Source of the DNA: Pseudarthrobacter defluvii
GTDB lineage: Bacteria; Actinomycetota; Actinomycetes; Actinomycetales; Micrococcaceae
Assembly: GCF_030816725.1 (NCBI RefSeq)
Contig: NZ_JAUSYG010000001.1
Coordinates: 2,914,001-2,978,000 of the forward strand
Reading direction: 5' to 3'
DNA: 64,000 nucleotides
The notes below the pieces were generated by a model, which was given only the letters and a program-made list of their open reading frames with translations, had not been told where the DNA came from and searched no databases. A program made the position numbers and the translations under genes. This document shows, in pieces, positions 24,974-33,148 of this stretch (the first letter of the stretch is position 1; each line of letters opens with the position of its first letter).

Positions 24974-27709
24974 TTAGACGAGTCCAGTCAGATCACCCCT
25001 TGAAGTCACGCCCAGCTTGGTGAAGACCTGGTACAGGTGGCCTTCCACGGTGCGGACCGACACACCCATTTCCATGGCGATGTCGCGGTTGGAAGCGCCG
25101 CGGCCGGCCATCCTGGCAATTTGCCGTTCCCTGCTTGTCAACAGCGGGCTGCCGCTGCTTGGCACGATGGGAAGGTTGGCCACTGTGGCGGCCAGGATGT
25201 CGAGGCGTGCCTGCGCCGTCCGTGCCGAAAGGGCGTCCCCGTCCTGGCGGGCGAAATCCACTGCCAGTGCCATGCACCGGGCCTCGACGGCATCCAGCTC
25301 CAGCGTGGCAGCGAGTTCGCCGCCCGCGAGGAGTGCCTTGGCATCCTTCGTCCTGCTTCCTACGGCGATTAGCCGTGAGACTTCGGCCAGCGGGCCCTGC
25401 CGGTCGCCGGCGATCTCCTCCAGGTGCCGGAAGTCCGCGTCGCTGCCATTAACGGTTGCCGCCAGCAGGTAGATGCCGGCAACCGTGTGCCGGCCCGCCT
25501 CCCGGTTCCGGCGGGCTCCTTGCTTCAGGCCTGTCGCCGCTTCCGCGTCGCCGAGCCAGCGTCCCGCGACGAGTGTGCAGAAATCGATGATGCTTTCCGT
25601 GGCGAACCCTGCCTGGCCTGATGTCCGCTGGAGTTTGGTGAGGTGCTTACGGGCAAACCCTGCGTTGCCGGTCTGGGCATAGGCCAAGGCCGTCGCCGCG
25701 TAGGCCGTGCGCAACGCAGCCTGGACCGGCTGCAACTCCAGCTGCGCGGTGGCGGAAATCAACGGTTCCAGGGCGGCCTCGCCGCGCCCGGAGAAAGCAA
25801 AGGCCACGCCGGCCGCGAGCTCGGTGGCGGCGCTGCGGTACGGAAGCCGGTGGGGCTGCCCCGCGCCGTAAGGGCTGAGGAGGTCGATGCAGCGGCGCCA
25901 CTGGCCCGCCATGAGCAGGACGAGGTAGGCCTCCCTGGTATAGCGCTCCCGGAGACCCACGATGTGGGAGGCGTCGGTAAGTTGGCCGCCGAGCTGGCGC
26001 ATGAGGCCCAGGGCGTCCATCTCGCGACCGGTGAACGCGAGGGCGCTCATCAGGATGACGGCGGACTGAAGCCGGAACGCCGTATCCGGGTTCACGGCAG
26101 GATCGGCCGCCCGCTCCAGCGCAGGGATCATGGCTGCAAAATCACCGGCGTGGGCCAGATGTTCGAATTCACTCAGCGATATACGGTTGGCTGCCACCAC
26201 GGCGGGTGCAGGCCAGGAAGAATGCTGGGCTTCCACGTCCAGGCGTTTGCGGGCGGAGGTGAGGAGTTCCGAAACTTTACCCGCCTGTTCCGGGATAGCG
26301 AGCATGACCCGCACTTTGGCGGCGATCACCTGGGCGTAGTCCTCGGGGGCGAGGGCATCGAGTTCGGGCTGGGAGATGTCGTCCAGGGCCGAAAGGGCCT
26401 GGGCGGGCATGTCCAGCTGGAGGTACGCCGCTGCCTTTTGGCGCTGCGCCGATGCCCACTCGGCGTCCGTCCTCCGCAGCATCTCCGCGTAGGTCAGGGC
26501 AAAGCGGGGGTCGAAGAGCTGAACTGCGGCCTGGGCGGCTGCAAGTGCCAGCGCCGGGCTGAGCTCGGCCTCGCATTCGTGGGTCCAGGCGGCGAAGGAC
26601 ATTAGTTCCTCCACCGTCATGGACGCCGGGTCCGGCTCCTGGCCGCCCAGAAGTACACTGCGAAGTTCCCGACGCCGGGAGATGCTCAGCCAGGTCCTGA
26701 CCACGTCCCCGATGTATTTTTCGCGCAGTGACACCCAGCGGTACTCGGAGTCGTCGATCTCCAGCAGCCCTCCGTCCTCCATGTCCGCGATGACGTCTGC
26801 ACCGTAAATCGCGGTGAGGCTGGAGAGCTCCACCCTGCGGGCACAGGAAAGCATCTCTATGACCTCCCGGGTTTGGGAGGTTTCCCGTGACCAGCGTGAG
26901 CGGACGATGTCATCGAGGCTGGCGGCGCCGTCGAGCACGACTTTGTCCCTGAGGGTCCAGACGGAGTCCGACAGGACCAGGTTTCCCGAGAGCTGCTGTT
27001 CGGTGACCAGGGCCTTGAGCAGCAACGGGTTTCCGCCCACCATCTGGTGGTAGGTGCTGACCAGGGAGGAGGCGACGCGGTGGCCCAGGAGTGACAGCAG
27101 GACCTGCCGGGTCTGGAGTTCGTTGAGGTTGCTGAGCCGTACCTCGGTCAGCTTCCGGTCCGTCAGCAGCCAATGGAAGTCCGCGGGCAAGTCGCTGGAG
27201 TTGGGGGCGACTGCAACGATTTTTGCCGTGCCCGTCAGCAGGACGTTCAACAGCACCCCGGCACTCATGTCGTCGATGCTGGCGGAGGTGTCCAGGGTAA
27301 TAATGCATGGCCTGCCGGCAGCGTCGCTGCGGATCAGGGATGTGATGCCCCGCAGGATGGCTGTGGGTGAACCCATGTAGGCCTGGGGCAGGCGGGCCAA
27401 GAGGAAGGAGAGGCAACCGTAGGGGGTAGTGGAGCCGGAAGGGCCGTTCCGCAACTGCAGCGACCAGATATCGGGGCCCAGATCTGCCACCGCCGCGCGC
27501 GCCAGTGAGGATTTCCCCACACCCCTGGGTCCGGTGATGACAACGCCCAGGGAGTTTTCGCTGGTCAACGCGGTGCGGACGGCGTCCAGGTTGGCGCTGC
27601 GTGCGGGCACGGACCATTGCTGGCTCTCCGTCCCGGCGGAGGGTGGCGTGGGCAGCCTGTCACCTTGAGGTGTTGACCCACGTCCCCAGCTGAGTGGCTC
27701 GATTGACAT
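24974..27709 (-). CDS. Large LuxR-type ATPase regulator (LAL family), upstream copy
   Basis: 911 residues from the ATG at 27709. Walker A TGPRGVGKSS at 59-68, a Walker-B-like IITLDTSASID, a long helical repeat region, and a LuxR helix-turn-helix at the end (LTSRERQIARMAGRGASN then SVRTVEGHLYQVFTKLGV). It shares its layout with the gene downstream but is divergent in the middle region, so a duplication that is not recent. The effector and targets are unknown; no metabolic operon lies next to it. GGGGA lies about nine bases before the ATG and an 11-bp palindrome abuts it. The frame is open upstream to 27925, but that part overlaps pth and has no family similarity. Confidence 0.85.
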   Translation of the reverse strand: MSIEPLSWGRGSTPQGDRLPTPPSAGTESQQWSVPARSANLDAVRTALTSENSLGVVITGPRGVGKSSLARAAVADLGPDIWSLQLRNGPSGSTTPYGCLSFLLARLPQAYMGSPTAILRGITSLIRSDAAGRPCIITLDTSASIDDMSAGVLLNVLLTGTAKIVAVAPNSSDLPADFHWLLTDRKLTEVRLSNLNELQTRQVLLSLLGHRVASSLVSTYHQMVGGNPLLLKALVTEQQLSGNLVLSDSVWTLRDKVVLDGAASLDDIVRSRWSRETSQTREVIEMLSCARRVELSSLTAIYGADVIADMEDGGLLEIDDSEYRWVSLREKYIGDVVRTWLSISRRRELRSVLLGGQEPDPASMTVEELMSFAAWTHECEAELSPALALAAAQAAVQLFDPRFALTYAEMLRRTDAEWASAQRQKAAAYLQLDMPAQALSALDDISQPELDALAPEDYAQVIAAKVRVMLAIPEQAGKVSELLTSARKRLDVEAQHSSWPAPAVVAANRISLSEFEHLAHAGDFAAMIPALERAADPAVNPDTAFRLQSAVILMSALAFTGREMDALGLMRQLGGQLTDASHIVGLRERYTREAYLVLLMAGQWRRCIDLLSPYGAGQPHRLPYRSAATELAAGVAFAFSGRGEAALEPLISATAQLELQPVQAALRTAYAATALAYAQTGNAGFARKHLTKLQRTSGQAGFATESIIDFCTLVAGRWLGDAEAATGLKQGARRNREAGRHTVAGIYLLAATVNGSDADFRHLEEIAGDRQGPLAEVSRLIAVGSRTKDAKALLAGGELAATLELDAVEARCMALAVDFARQDGDALSARTAQARLDILAATVANLPIVPSSGSPLLTSRERQIARMAGRGASNRDIAMEMGVSVRTVEGHLYQVFTKLGVTSRGDLTGLV

Positions 27710-27720
27710 GAACTTATCCC

Positions 27721-27746
27721 CTACATCCTGCAATAGCGGGATGTAG
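27721..27746. promoter_or_regulatory. Palindrome next to the start of the upstream LAL gene
   Basis: CTACATCCTGC (27721-27731) and GCGGGATGTAG (27736-27746) are complementary at 10 of 11 positions around AATA. It ends 11 bases before the ATG at 27709 and abuts the Shine-Dalgarno sequence. It could be an operator for autoregulation or an mRNA hairpin. Confidence 0.55.
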
Positions 27747-27818
27747 CCCCTTTGCTCCCCCGCATAGGAAGAAGAGTACCCTGTGCCACAGACAAGGAAA
27801 TAGGGCCGAAGGGAACTT

Positions 27819-28424
27819 TTACGATTCCGGCTGGCCTGACGCGGACTTGGCCGGGTGGAACCTTTGCTGCGCCGCAGTGAGCCCGTCACGGAGCAGGCAC
27901 TCAACGGCGTCAGCGGAATCGTCAAGCAGGAAGGGCAATTCCTTCTGTTCCGTCGTGCCGAAATCCCGCAGGACGTAGTCGGCGGTGTCCATCCGGCCCG
28001 GCGGCCTTCCTACCCCTACGCGGACCCTCAGGTAGTCCTTGGTGTTGAGCGCCTTCGAGATGTCCCGCAGCCCGTTGTGGCCTCCCTCCCCGCCGCCGAG
28101 CTTGAGTTTGACGGTGTTGAAGGGGATGTCGATCTCGTCATGGACGGCCACAACATGGTCTGCAGGAATGTTGTAAAAGTTGGCCAGGGCGGAGACGGGG
28201 CCTCCGGAAACGTTCATGTAGCTCATCGGCTTCGCCAGGACGACACGCGGACCGCCGATGCCCAGCCGGCCTTCAAGGACCTGGGCGCGGGCCTTGTGTG
28301 TCTTGAAACCGGCGCCGATGCGGCCGGCAAGTTCATCGAGCACCATCTGGCCCACGTTGTGCCTGTTGCCTTGGTATTGCGCCCCGGGGTTGCCGAGGCC
28401 AACGATCAGCCAGGTATCTGTCAT
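27819..28424 (-). CDS. pth: Peptidyl-tRNA hydrolase
   Basis: 201 residues, the usual length. It releases tRNA from prematurely dropped peptidyl-tRNA. Motifs: VGLGNPGAQYQGNRHNVG with catalytic His22, KPMSYMNVSGG, HDEIDIPFNTVKLK with the conserved Asp, and GGGEGGHNGLRDI. The ATG at 28424 has no Shine-Dalgarno sequence but a TAGGAT box seven bases upstream. It follows rplY on the same strand across a terminator, the common actinobacterial order rplY-pth. Confidence 0.95.
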   Translation of the reverse strand: MTDTWLIVGLGNPGAQYQGNRHNVGQMVLDELAGRIGAGFKTHKARAQVLEGRLGIGGPRVVLAKPMSYMNVSGGPVSALANFYNIPADHVVAVHDEIDIPFNTVKLKLGGGEGGHNGLRDISKALNTKDYLRVRVGVGRPPGRMDTADYVLRDFGTTEQKELPFLLDDSADAVECLLRDGLTAAQQRFHPAKSASGQPES

Positions 28425-28431
28425 GGAATCA

Positions 28432-28437
28432 ATCCTA
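28432..28437 (-). promoter_or_regulatory. Predicted leaderless -10 box of pth
   Basis: TAGGAT on the minus strand, seven bases before the ATG at 28424, with no ribosome binding site. Confidence 0.45.
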
Positions 28438-28471
28438 AAGTGGGCGTCTTAAAGTGTCGGGGCTCAGGCAT

Positions 28472-28508
28472 GCCAATGGCCGGACCCCTCCGGGATCCGG
28501 CCATTGGC
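28472..28508 (-). terminator. Terminator of rplY
   Basis: GCCAATGGCCGGA (28472-28484) and TCCGGCCATTGGC (28496-28508) form a perfect 13-bp stem just after the rplY stop. Confidence 0.85.
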
Positions 28509-28522
28509 AAAGGAATACCGAA

Positions 28523-29143
28523 TTACTCGGCTGCGGCTTCCTCGGCAGCTTCGGAAGCTTCGCCGGAAACAGCCTCGCCGCCTTCGGTGGCGCCCTCTTC
28601 CTCGGTAGCCACAGCTTCGGAAATGTTGACCACGAGTGCTTCGGCGTCAGTCAGGAGAGTGGTGCCCTTGGGCAGGACCAGGTCGGAGGCGTGGATGTGC
28701 TCGCCGGCGGCGCGGCCTTCGATGTTGACCTGGACGGCGGTGGGCAGGTGGGTTGCCTCGGCCTCGAGGGACACGACGGTCAGTTCCAGGTTGTGGACGG
28801 TGCCGGGGGCGGTTTCGCCTTCAACGTGGACCGGAACGTCAACCGTGACCTTCTCGCCCTGTCGGACGGTCAGGAGGTCGATGTGCTCGATGATCTGCTT
28901 TACCGGATCGCGCTGAACGTCCTTGACCAGGGCCAGGTGGCCTTCGCCGTTGATGTCCAGGGACAGCAGGGCGTTGGGCGTCCGGACGGCCAGGGTGGTG
29001 GCCTTTGCCGGCAGGGTGACGTGGATGGGCTCGGCGCCGTGGCCGTAGATCACCGCAGGGATCTGGTTGTTCATACGGGCGCGGCGGGCGTAGCCCTTGC
29101 CGAATTCGGTGCGCAGTTCTGCTGCGAGCTTCTGCTCAGACAT
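28523..29143 (-). CDS. rplY: 50S ribosomal protein L25/general stress protein Ctc
   Basis: 206 residues, the long TL5/CTC form. An N-terminal 5S rRNA-binding L25 domain (MSEQKLAAELRTEFGKGYARR, NQIPAVIYGHG) is followed by a C-terminal beta domain from about residue 100, and an acidic Ala/Glu tail ending EAAEEAAAE. It binds 5S rRNA in the large ribosomal subunit. AAGGAG lies eight bases before the ATG. The minus-strand leader back to the prs terminator is long (about 180 bases) and contains short hairpins but nothing I can name. Confidence 0.95.
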   Translation of the reverse strand: MSEQKLAAELRTEFGKGYARRARMNNQIPAVIYGHGAEPIHVTLPAKATTLAVRTPNALLSLDINGEGHLALVKDVQRDPVKQIIEHIDLLTVRQGEKVTVDVPVHVEGETAPGTVHNLELTVVSLEAEATHLPTAVQVNIEGRAAGEHIHASDLVLPKGTTLLTDAEALVVNISEAVATEEEGATEGGEAVSGEASEAAEEAAAE

Positions 29144-29326
29144 GGATATCTCCTTGAAAACTAAACGGTGTTCAGCAAGGGCGGAGGTCTGGTGTGACCT
29201 TCAACGCCGGGCGGCCGGAAAGGCGGCCCTTCAAGAAGGCAGTCCCTGTAAGGGGACCAGCAGACCCAGTCGATAACGGAGGCTATGCCCTCCCTCGCCA
29301 AGGTATCGCCTAAAAGCCTACCAGTG

Positions 29327-29360
29327 CCGGGCCTGTTTGCTTAAATCCCAACAGGCCCGG
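29327..29360 (-). terminator. Terminator of the glmU-prs operon
   Basis: CCGGGCCTGTT (29327-29337) pairs perfectly with AACAGGCCCGG (29350-29360), 17 bases after the prs stop. Confidence 0.8.
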
Positions 29361-29377
29361 GACTGGTGGCGGTCCGG

Positions 29378-30358
29378 CTACGCCTTGCCGTCGAACAGGC
29401 TGGTGACCGAGCCGTCGTCGAACACTTCACGGATGGCCCTGGCAATCAGCGGTGCGATGGAGAGCACCGTCAGCTGCGGGAAGCGCTGGGACGAGTTCAG
29501 CGGGAGGGTGTTGGTGACCACCACTTCGCGTGCGCCGGACTCGGAGAGACGGCGGGCCGCGGGATCCGAGAAGACAGCGTGGGTGGCTGCGATGATGACA
29601 TCCTTGGCGCCGGCGTTCTTCAGTACCGTAACGGCACCGGAAATGGTTCCGCCGGTGTCGATCATGTCGTCGATCAGGACACAGGTGCGGCCCTCGATCT
29701 GGCCCACCACGGTCTTGGAGACCGCCTGGTTGGGCACCGTGAGGTCGCGGCTCTTGTGGACGAAGGCCAGCGGCGCGCCGCCGAGGCGTTCGGCCCACTG
29801 CTCGGCGACGCGGACGCGGCCGGTGTCCGGGGACACAACGGTGATGTTCTCGGCGTCCACCCGGGTGCGGATGTAGTCGGCGAGCAGCGGGATGGCCATC
29901 AGGTGGTCCACCGGGCCGTCGAAGAAGCCCTGGATCTGCGAGGTGTGCAGGTCCACGCTCATGATGCGGTCGGCGCCGGCAGTCTTGTAGAGGTCTGCCA
30001 CCAGGCGGGCGGAGATGGGCTCACGGCCGCGGCCCTTCTTGTCCTGCCGGGCGTAGGGGTAGAACGGCGAGACGACGGTGATGCGCTTGGCGGAGGCCCG
30101 CTTCAGCGAATCAATCATGATCAGCTGTTCCATGAGGTGGTTGTTCAGCGGTGCGGGGTGCGCCTGGATCACGAAGGCGTCGGTTCCGCGCACGCTCTCG
30201 CCGGCCCGGACGTAGATCTCGCCGTTGGCGAAGTCGTAGGCGTCGACGGGAAGGAGGTCAGTGCCCAGTTCCTTTGCGATTTCCCGGGCCAGCTCCGGAT
30301 GGGCCCGCCCGGTGGCGAGCACCAGCTTCTTTTCGCCGTGCGCCGTAATTTCGCTCAT
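29378..30358 (-). CDS. prs: Ribose-phosphate pyrophosphokinase
   Basis: 326 residues. It makes PRPP from ribose-5-phosphate and ATP for nucleotide, His and Trp synthesis. Motifs: TGRAHPELAREIAKELG, the flexible SPFYPYARQDKKGRGREPISARLVAD region (catalytic loop), DLHTSQIQGFFDGPVDHL (metal/PRPP loop) and VLIDDMIDTGGTISG (ribose-5-phosphate loop). Its ATG is three bases after the glmU stop, with GAGGG inside the end of glmU as ribosome binding site, so the two genes are one transcript, a widely conserved pair. Confidence 0.96.
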   Translation of the reverse strand: MSEITAHGEKKLVLATGRAHPELAREIAKELGTDLLPVDAYDFANGEIYVRAGESVRGTDAFVIQAHPAPLNNHLMEQLIMIDSLKRASAKRITVVSPFYPYARQDKKGRGREPISARLVADLYKTAGADRIMSVDLHTSQIQGFFDGPVDHLMAIPLLADYIRTRVDAENITVVSPDTGRVRVAEQWAERLGGAPLAFVHKSRDLTVPNQAVSKTVVGQIEGRTCVLIDDMIDTGGTISGAVTVLKNAGAKDVIIAATHAVFSDPAARRLSESGAREVVVTNTLPLNSSQRFPQLTVLSIAPLIARAIREVFDDGSVTSLFDGKA

Positions 30359-30360
30359 TG

Positions 30361-31839
30361 TTACTTGCCCTCTTCTGTAGATGCCGGGGTACTTGAGGAG
30401 TTCTTGGTGGCCGCCTCGGCCAGTTCGGCGGAGCGGGTTCCCGGACGGTGCGCGGGAACCCAGCCTTCGGCGTTGCGCTGGGCAGCGACGCTCAGCGCAA
30501 GCGCTCCGGCAGGTACGTCCTTGCGGATCACCGCGCCGGCGCCGCTGTAGGCGCCGTCCCCCACGGTGACCGGGGCAACAAAGACGGTGTTGGAGCCTGT
30601 TCGGACGCCCGAGCCGATCACCGTGCGGTGCTTCTTCTCGCCGTCGTAATTGGCCGTGATGTTGCCGCAGCCGATGTTGGTGTCTTCGCCGATTTCAGCG
30701 TCACCCGCGTACCCCAGGTGGGACAGCTTGGAGCCGCGGCCGATGGTGACGTTCTTGGTTTCGTAGAAGGCGCCGATCTTGCCCTTTTCACCCAGTACGG
30801 TGCCCGGGCGAAGGTACGTGAAGGGGCCGACGGCGGCGCGCGGGCCAATGACGGAACCGGAGCCGTGTGTGCGGATTACCGTGGCGCCCTCGCCTACTTC
30901 AACGTCGGTGAGGGTGGTGTCGGGGCCAACGACGGCGTCCCTCGCCACGGTGGTGGCGCCGTGCAGTTGGGTGTTGGGCAGCAGCCGGACGTCCTCGTCG
31001 AGGGTGACGGTGGAATCGATCCAGGTGGTGGAGGGATCCACAACGGTCACGCCGGCGCGCATCCAGGCTTCCACGGTGCGCCGGTTCAGCTCGGCGCCGA
31101 GGGCGGCCAGCTGGACACGGTCGTTGGCGCCTTCCACCTGCCAGCGGTCCGCGGTGACGACGGCGGCCACCCGGCCGCCTGCCTCCCGCGCCAGACCCAG
31201 CACGTCAGTGAGGTATTTTTCACCCTGGGCATTGTCGTTGGTGACCTTGGCCAGGGCATCGCGGAGCACTGAGGCGTCGAAGGCGTAGATGCCGGAATTG
31301 ACTTCGCGGATCAGCCGTTCGGCTTCCGAAGCGTCCTTGTGTTCGCGGATGCCGGTGACGGAGCCGTCCTCGCCCCGGAGGATGCGGCCGTAGCCGGTGG
31401 CATCGTCAAGGACTGCTGTGAGGACCGTGACGGCGTTGCCTTCGCGCTCGTGGGTTGCGACCAGTTCGGTCAGCAGCCCGCCGGACAGCAGCGGCACGTC
31501 ACCGTAGGTGACCACCACGGTTCCAGCCAGGTCCTGGTCAGCGTGCAGCGCCTCAAGCGCAGCTTCAACAGCGCGGCCGGTGCCGGGGATGTCGTCCTGG
31601 TCCACGATGACAGCCTGCGGGTCGAGGGCAGCCACATGGCTCTCCACCAGGTCGCGCTCGTGGCGCACCACAATGGCAAGCCGCTGCGGATTGATGCTGC
31701 GGGCCGCGCGGAGGGCGTGCCCCACCATGGACAGGCCGCCGATTTCGTGCAGGATCTTGGGGGTACGCGATTTCATCCGGGTACCGGCGCCTGCCGCCAG
31801 AACGATTACAGCGGCCGGACCGGCATTCTCGGGGATCAC
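30361..31839 (-). CDS. glmU: Bifunctional GlmU: GlcNAc-1-P uridyltransferase / GlcN-1-P acetyltransferase
   Basis: 492 residues. It makes UDP-N-acetylglucosamine for peptidoglycan. The N-terminal pyrophosphorylase domain has IVLAAGAGTRMKSRTPKILHEIGG at the start and YGDVPLLSGG. From about residue 260 a left-handed beta helix (hexapeptide repeats) forms the acetyltransferase, with YLRPGTVLGEKGKIG, NVTIGRGSKLSHLGYAGDAEIG and NIGCGNITANYDG. The GTG at 31839 has AGGAG nine bases upstream, and the nucleotidyltransferase fold starts at residue 7. The frame is open further upstream only through the tRNA gene. Confidence 0.95.
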   Translation of the reverse strand: MIPENAGPAAVIVLAAGAGTRMKSRTPKILHEIGGLSMVGHALRAARSINPQRLAIVVRHERDLVESHVAALDPQAVIVDQDDIPGTGRAVEAALEALHADQDLAGTVVVTYGDVPLLSGGLLTELVATHEREGNAVTVLTAVLDDATGYGRILRGEDGSVTGIREHKDASEAERLIREVNSGIYAFDASVLRDALAKVTNDNAQGEKYLTDVLGLAREAGGRVAAVVTADRWQVEGANDRVQLAALGAELNRRTVEAWMRAGVTVVDPSTTWIDSTVTLDEDVRLLPNTQLHGATTVARDAVVGPDTTLTDVEVGEGATVIRTHGSGSVIGPRAAVGPFTYLRPGTVLGEKGKIGAFYETKNVTIGRGSKLSHLGYAGDAEIGEDTNIGCGNITANYDGEKKHRTVIGSGVRTGSNTVFVAPVTVGDGAYSGAGAVIRKDVPAGALALSVAAQRNAEGWVPAHRPGTRSAELAEAATKNSSSTPASTEEGK

Positions 31840-31942
31840 GTACGGGCTCTCCTTGCTTGGTTGTGCTGGCGCTTTACGGTGCCCCGCGGCCCAGGCCGCC
31901 GGACACCCGGTGCCATCCTCATGATCGCTCCCTGCGCAGCAG

Positions 31943-32014
31943 TTCCGCCCATAGGATTCGAACCTATACTCCACGGCTCCAAAGGCCGGGGTGCTGCCAT
32001 TACACCAGAGCGGA
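31943..32014 (-). tRNA. tRNA-Gln (anticodon TTG)
   Basis: On the minus strand the sequence folds as a cloverleaf: acceptor TCCGCTC with GGGCGGA, D arm with GGTGTAATGGCAGCA, anticodon arm GGCCT-TTGGAGCC with TTG, T loop GGTTCGAATCC and discriminator A. TTG reads CAA (and CAG by wobble) as glutamine. CCA is not encoded. It lies about 100 bases upstream of glmU on the same strand. Confidence 0.95.
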
Positions 32015-32156
32015 CCGTGCCGAAAGACTCAAGGCCCGGGCACAAGTCCCTATTTTGCCACGGGTTCAGGGCGCCGCGCGACACGGCCCTTCCCGCCGAC
32101 CTCCCGGCCATGCCGGTAGCGGAATCCGGCCGCCGGCGGTGAGGCATGATGGGAAG

Positions 32157-32783
32157 GTGAGCAACAACCTTCCGCGGATGCGGATGACGGGCCGGCAGCG
32201 CCGAAGCCAGCTGATCGACGTCGGCCGCGGCCTTTTCGCCGTCCGCGGCCTGGACGGGACCACCATCGAGGAAATCGCCGCCTGCGCAGGCGTGTCCAAG
32301 CCGGTCATCTACGAACACTTCGGCTCCAAGGAGGGCCTCTACACAGAAGTGGTTGACTGTGAGTTCCATATCCTCCTGGACTCGATCAACACAGCCCTCA
32401 CCGAGGAAGCCAAGCCCCGCGTCCTCGTTGAACGCGCCGCACTGGCCCTGCTCACCTACATCGAGGAACGCACCGAAGGCTTCCGCATCCTGATGCGCGA
32501 CGCTCCCCCGTCCCAGCCGGAAGGCGCCTTCTCCACCCTGCTGTCCCACGTCACCGCACGCGTGGAACACATCCTCTCCGACGAATTCTCCCGCCGCGGC
32601 TTCAGCGGCGAGGACGGCGCCATGTACGCCCAAATGCTCGTCGGCATGGTGGCCATGACCGGCCAATGGTGGCAGGACAGCCGCCAGCCCGACAAGCACA
32701 CCGTCGCCGCGCACCTGGTCAACCTCGCCTGGAACGGCCTGACCGGCCTGCAGAAAGAACCTGAGCTGCAGTCTGAGCCTTAG
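32157..32783 (+). CDS. TetR-family transcriptional regulator
   Basis: 208 residues from the GTG at 32157. N-terminal helix-turn-helix: RSQLIDVGRGLFAVRGLDGT, then TTIEEIAACAGVSKPVIYEHF, the strongest part of the family profile. The C-terminal ligand domain has no recognisable effector. There is no Shine-Dalgarno sequence; a poor -10-like CATGAT lies six bases before the GTG, so leaderless translation is possible. It is divergent from the tRNA-Gln-glmU-prs run and not close to an obvious target gene, so its regulon is unknown. It resembles actinobacterial regulators often annotated as fatty-acid or stress related, but that is not shown here. Confidence 0.88.
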   Translation: MSNNLPRMRMTGRQRRSQLIDVGRGLFAVRGLDGTTIEEIAACAGVSKPVIYEHFGSKEGLYTEVVDCEFHILLDSINTALTEEAKPRVLVERAALALLTYIEERTEGFRILMRDAPPSQPEGAFSTLLSHVTARVEHILSDEFSRRGFSGEDGAMYAQMLVGMVAMTGQWWQDSRQPDKHTVAAHLVNLAWNGLTGLQKEPELQSEP

Positions 32784-33148
32784 CCTCCAACTCACCTTCG
32801 CCAGCTTCCCGGTTCGCCTTCGCGGCACAGGAGCCCTTCACCGTGGTTCCCTCCGCGGCGCACGTCGCCTTGGCGGCGTAAGAACAGAAGGATCCACGCG
32901 CCCAGGCGCCAATGCCAGCCCCGCACCTGCCCCTACCCCACCACCTCAGCCAACCCCTCATCGTTGCTGAACTGAGCCGCTGGAAGCTGCCGGTACATTC
33001 CAGGACGGCGGTCCTTCCGAAAGGAGCGCATCGCGGGGCATCAGAGCGTGGAGGTCGCTCAGCGACCGCAGCGTTCCCTTTGCCCCGTGTCTAAGCGACG
33101 CGGAAGGGCCGCCGTCCGGCGCCAAGCCGGCATCGGAGGGGGACAGGC
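32784..33148. other. 365-bp region without a convincing gene
   Basis: Between the TetR stop and the abcF stop (convergent). One small hairpin (GGTCGC-TCA-GCGACC, 33053-33067) and a GC-rich imperfect inverted repeat near 33105-33130 are present, which may end abcF transcription. An 80-codon minus-strand frame (32719-32961) has no ribosome binding site and odd composition. I see nothing else. Confidence 0.4.

Noticed and set aside
32719..32961. Possible 80-residue minus-strand gene in the TetR-abcF gap
   Set aside because: No ribosome binding site or family match, skewed Ala/Lys/Cys composition, and overlap with the TetR gene end.
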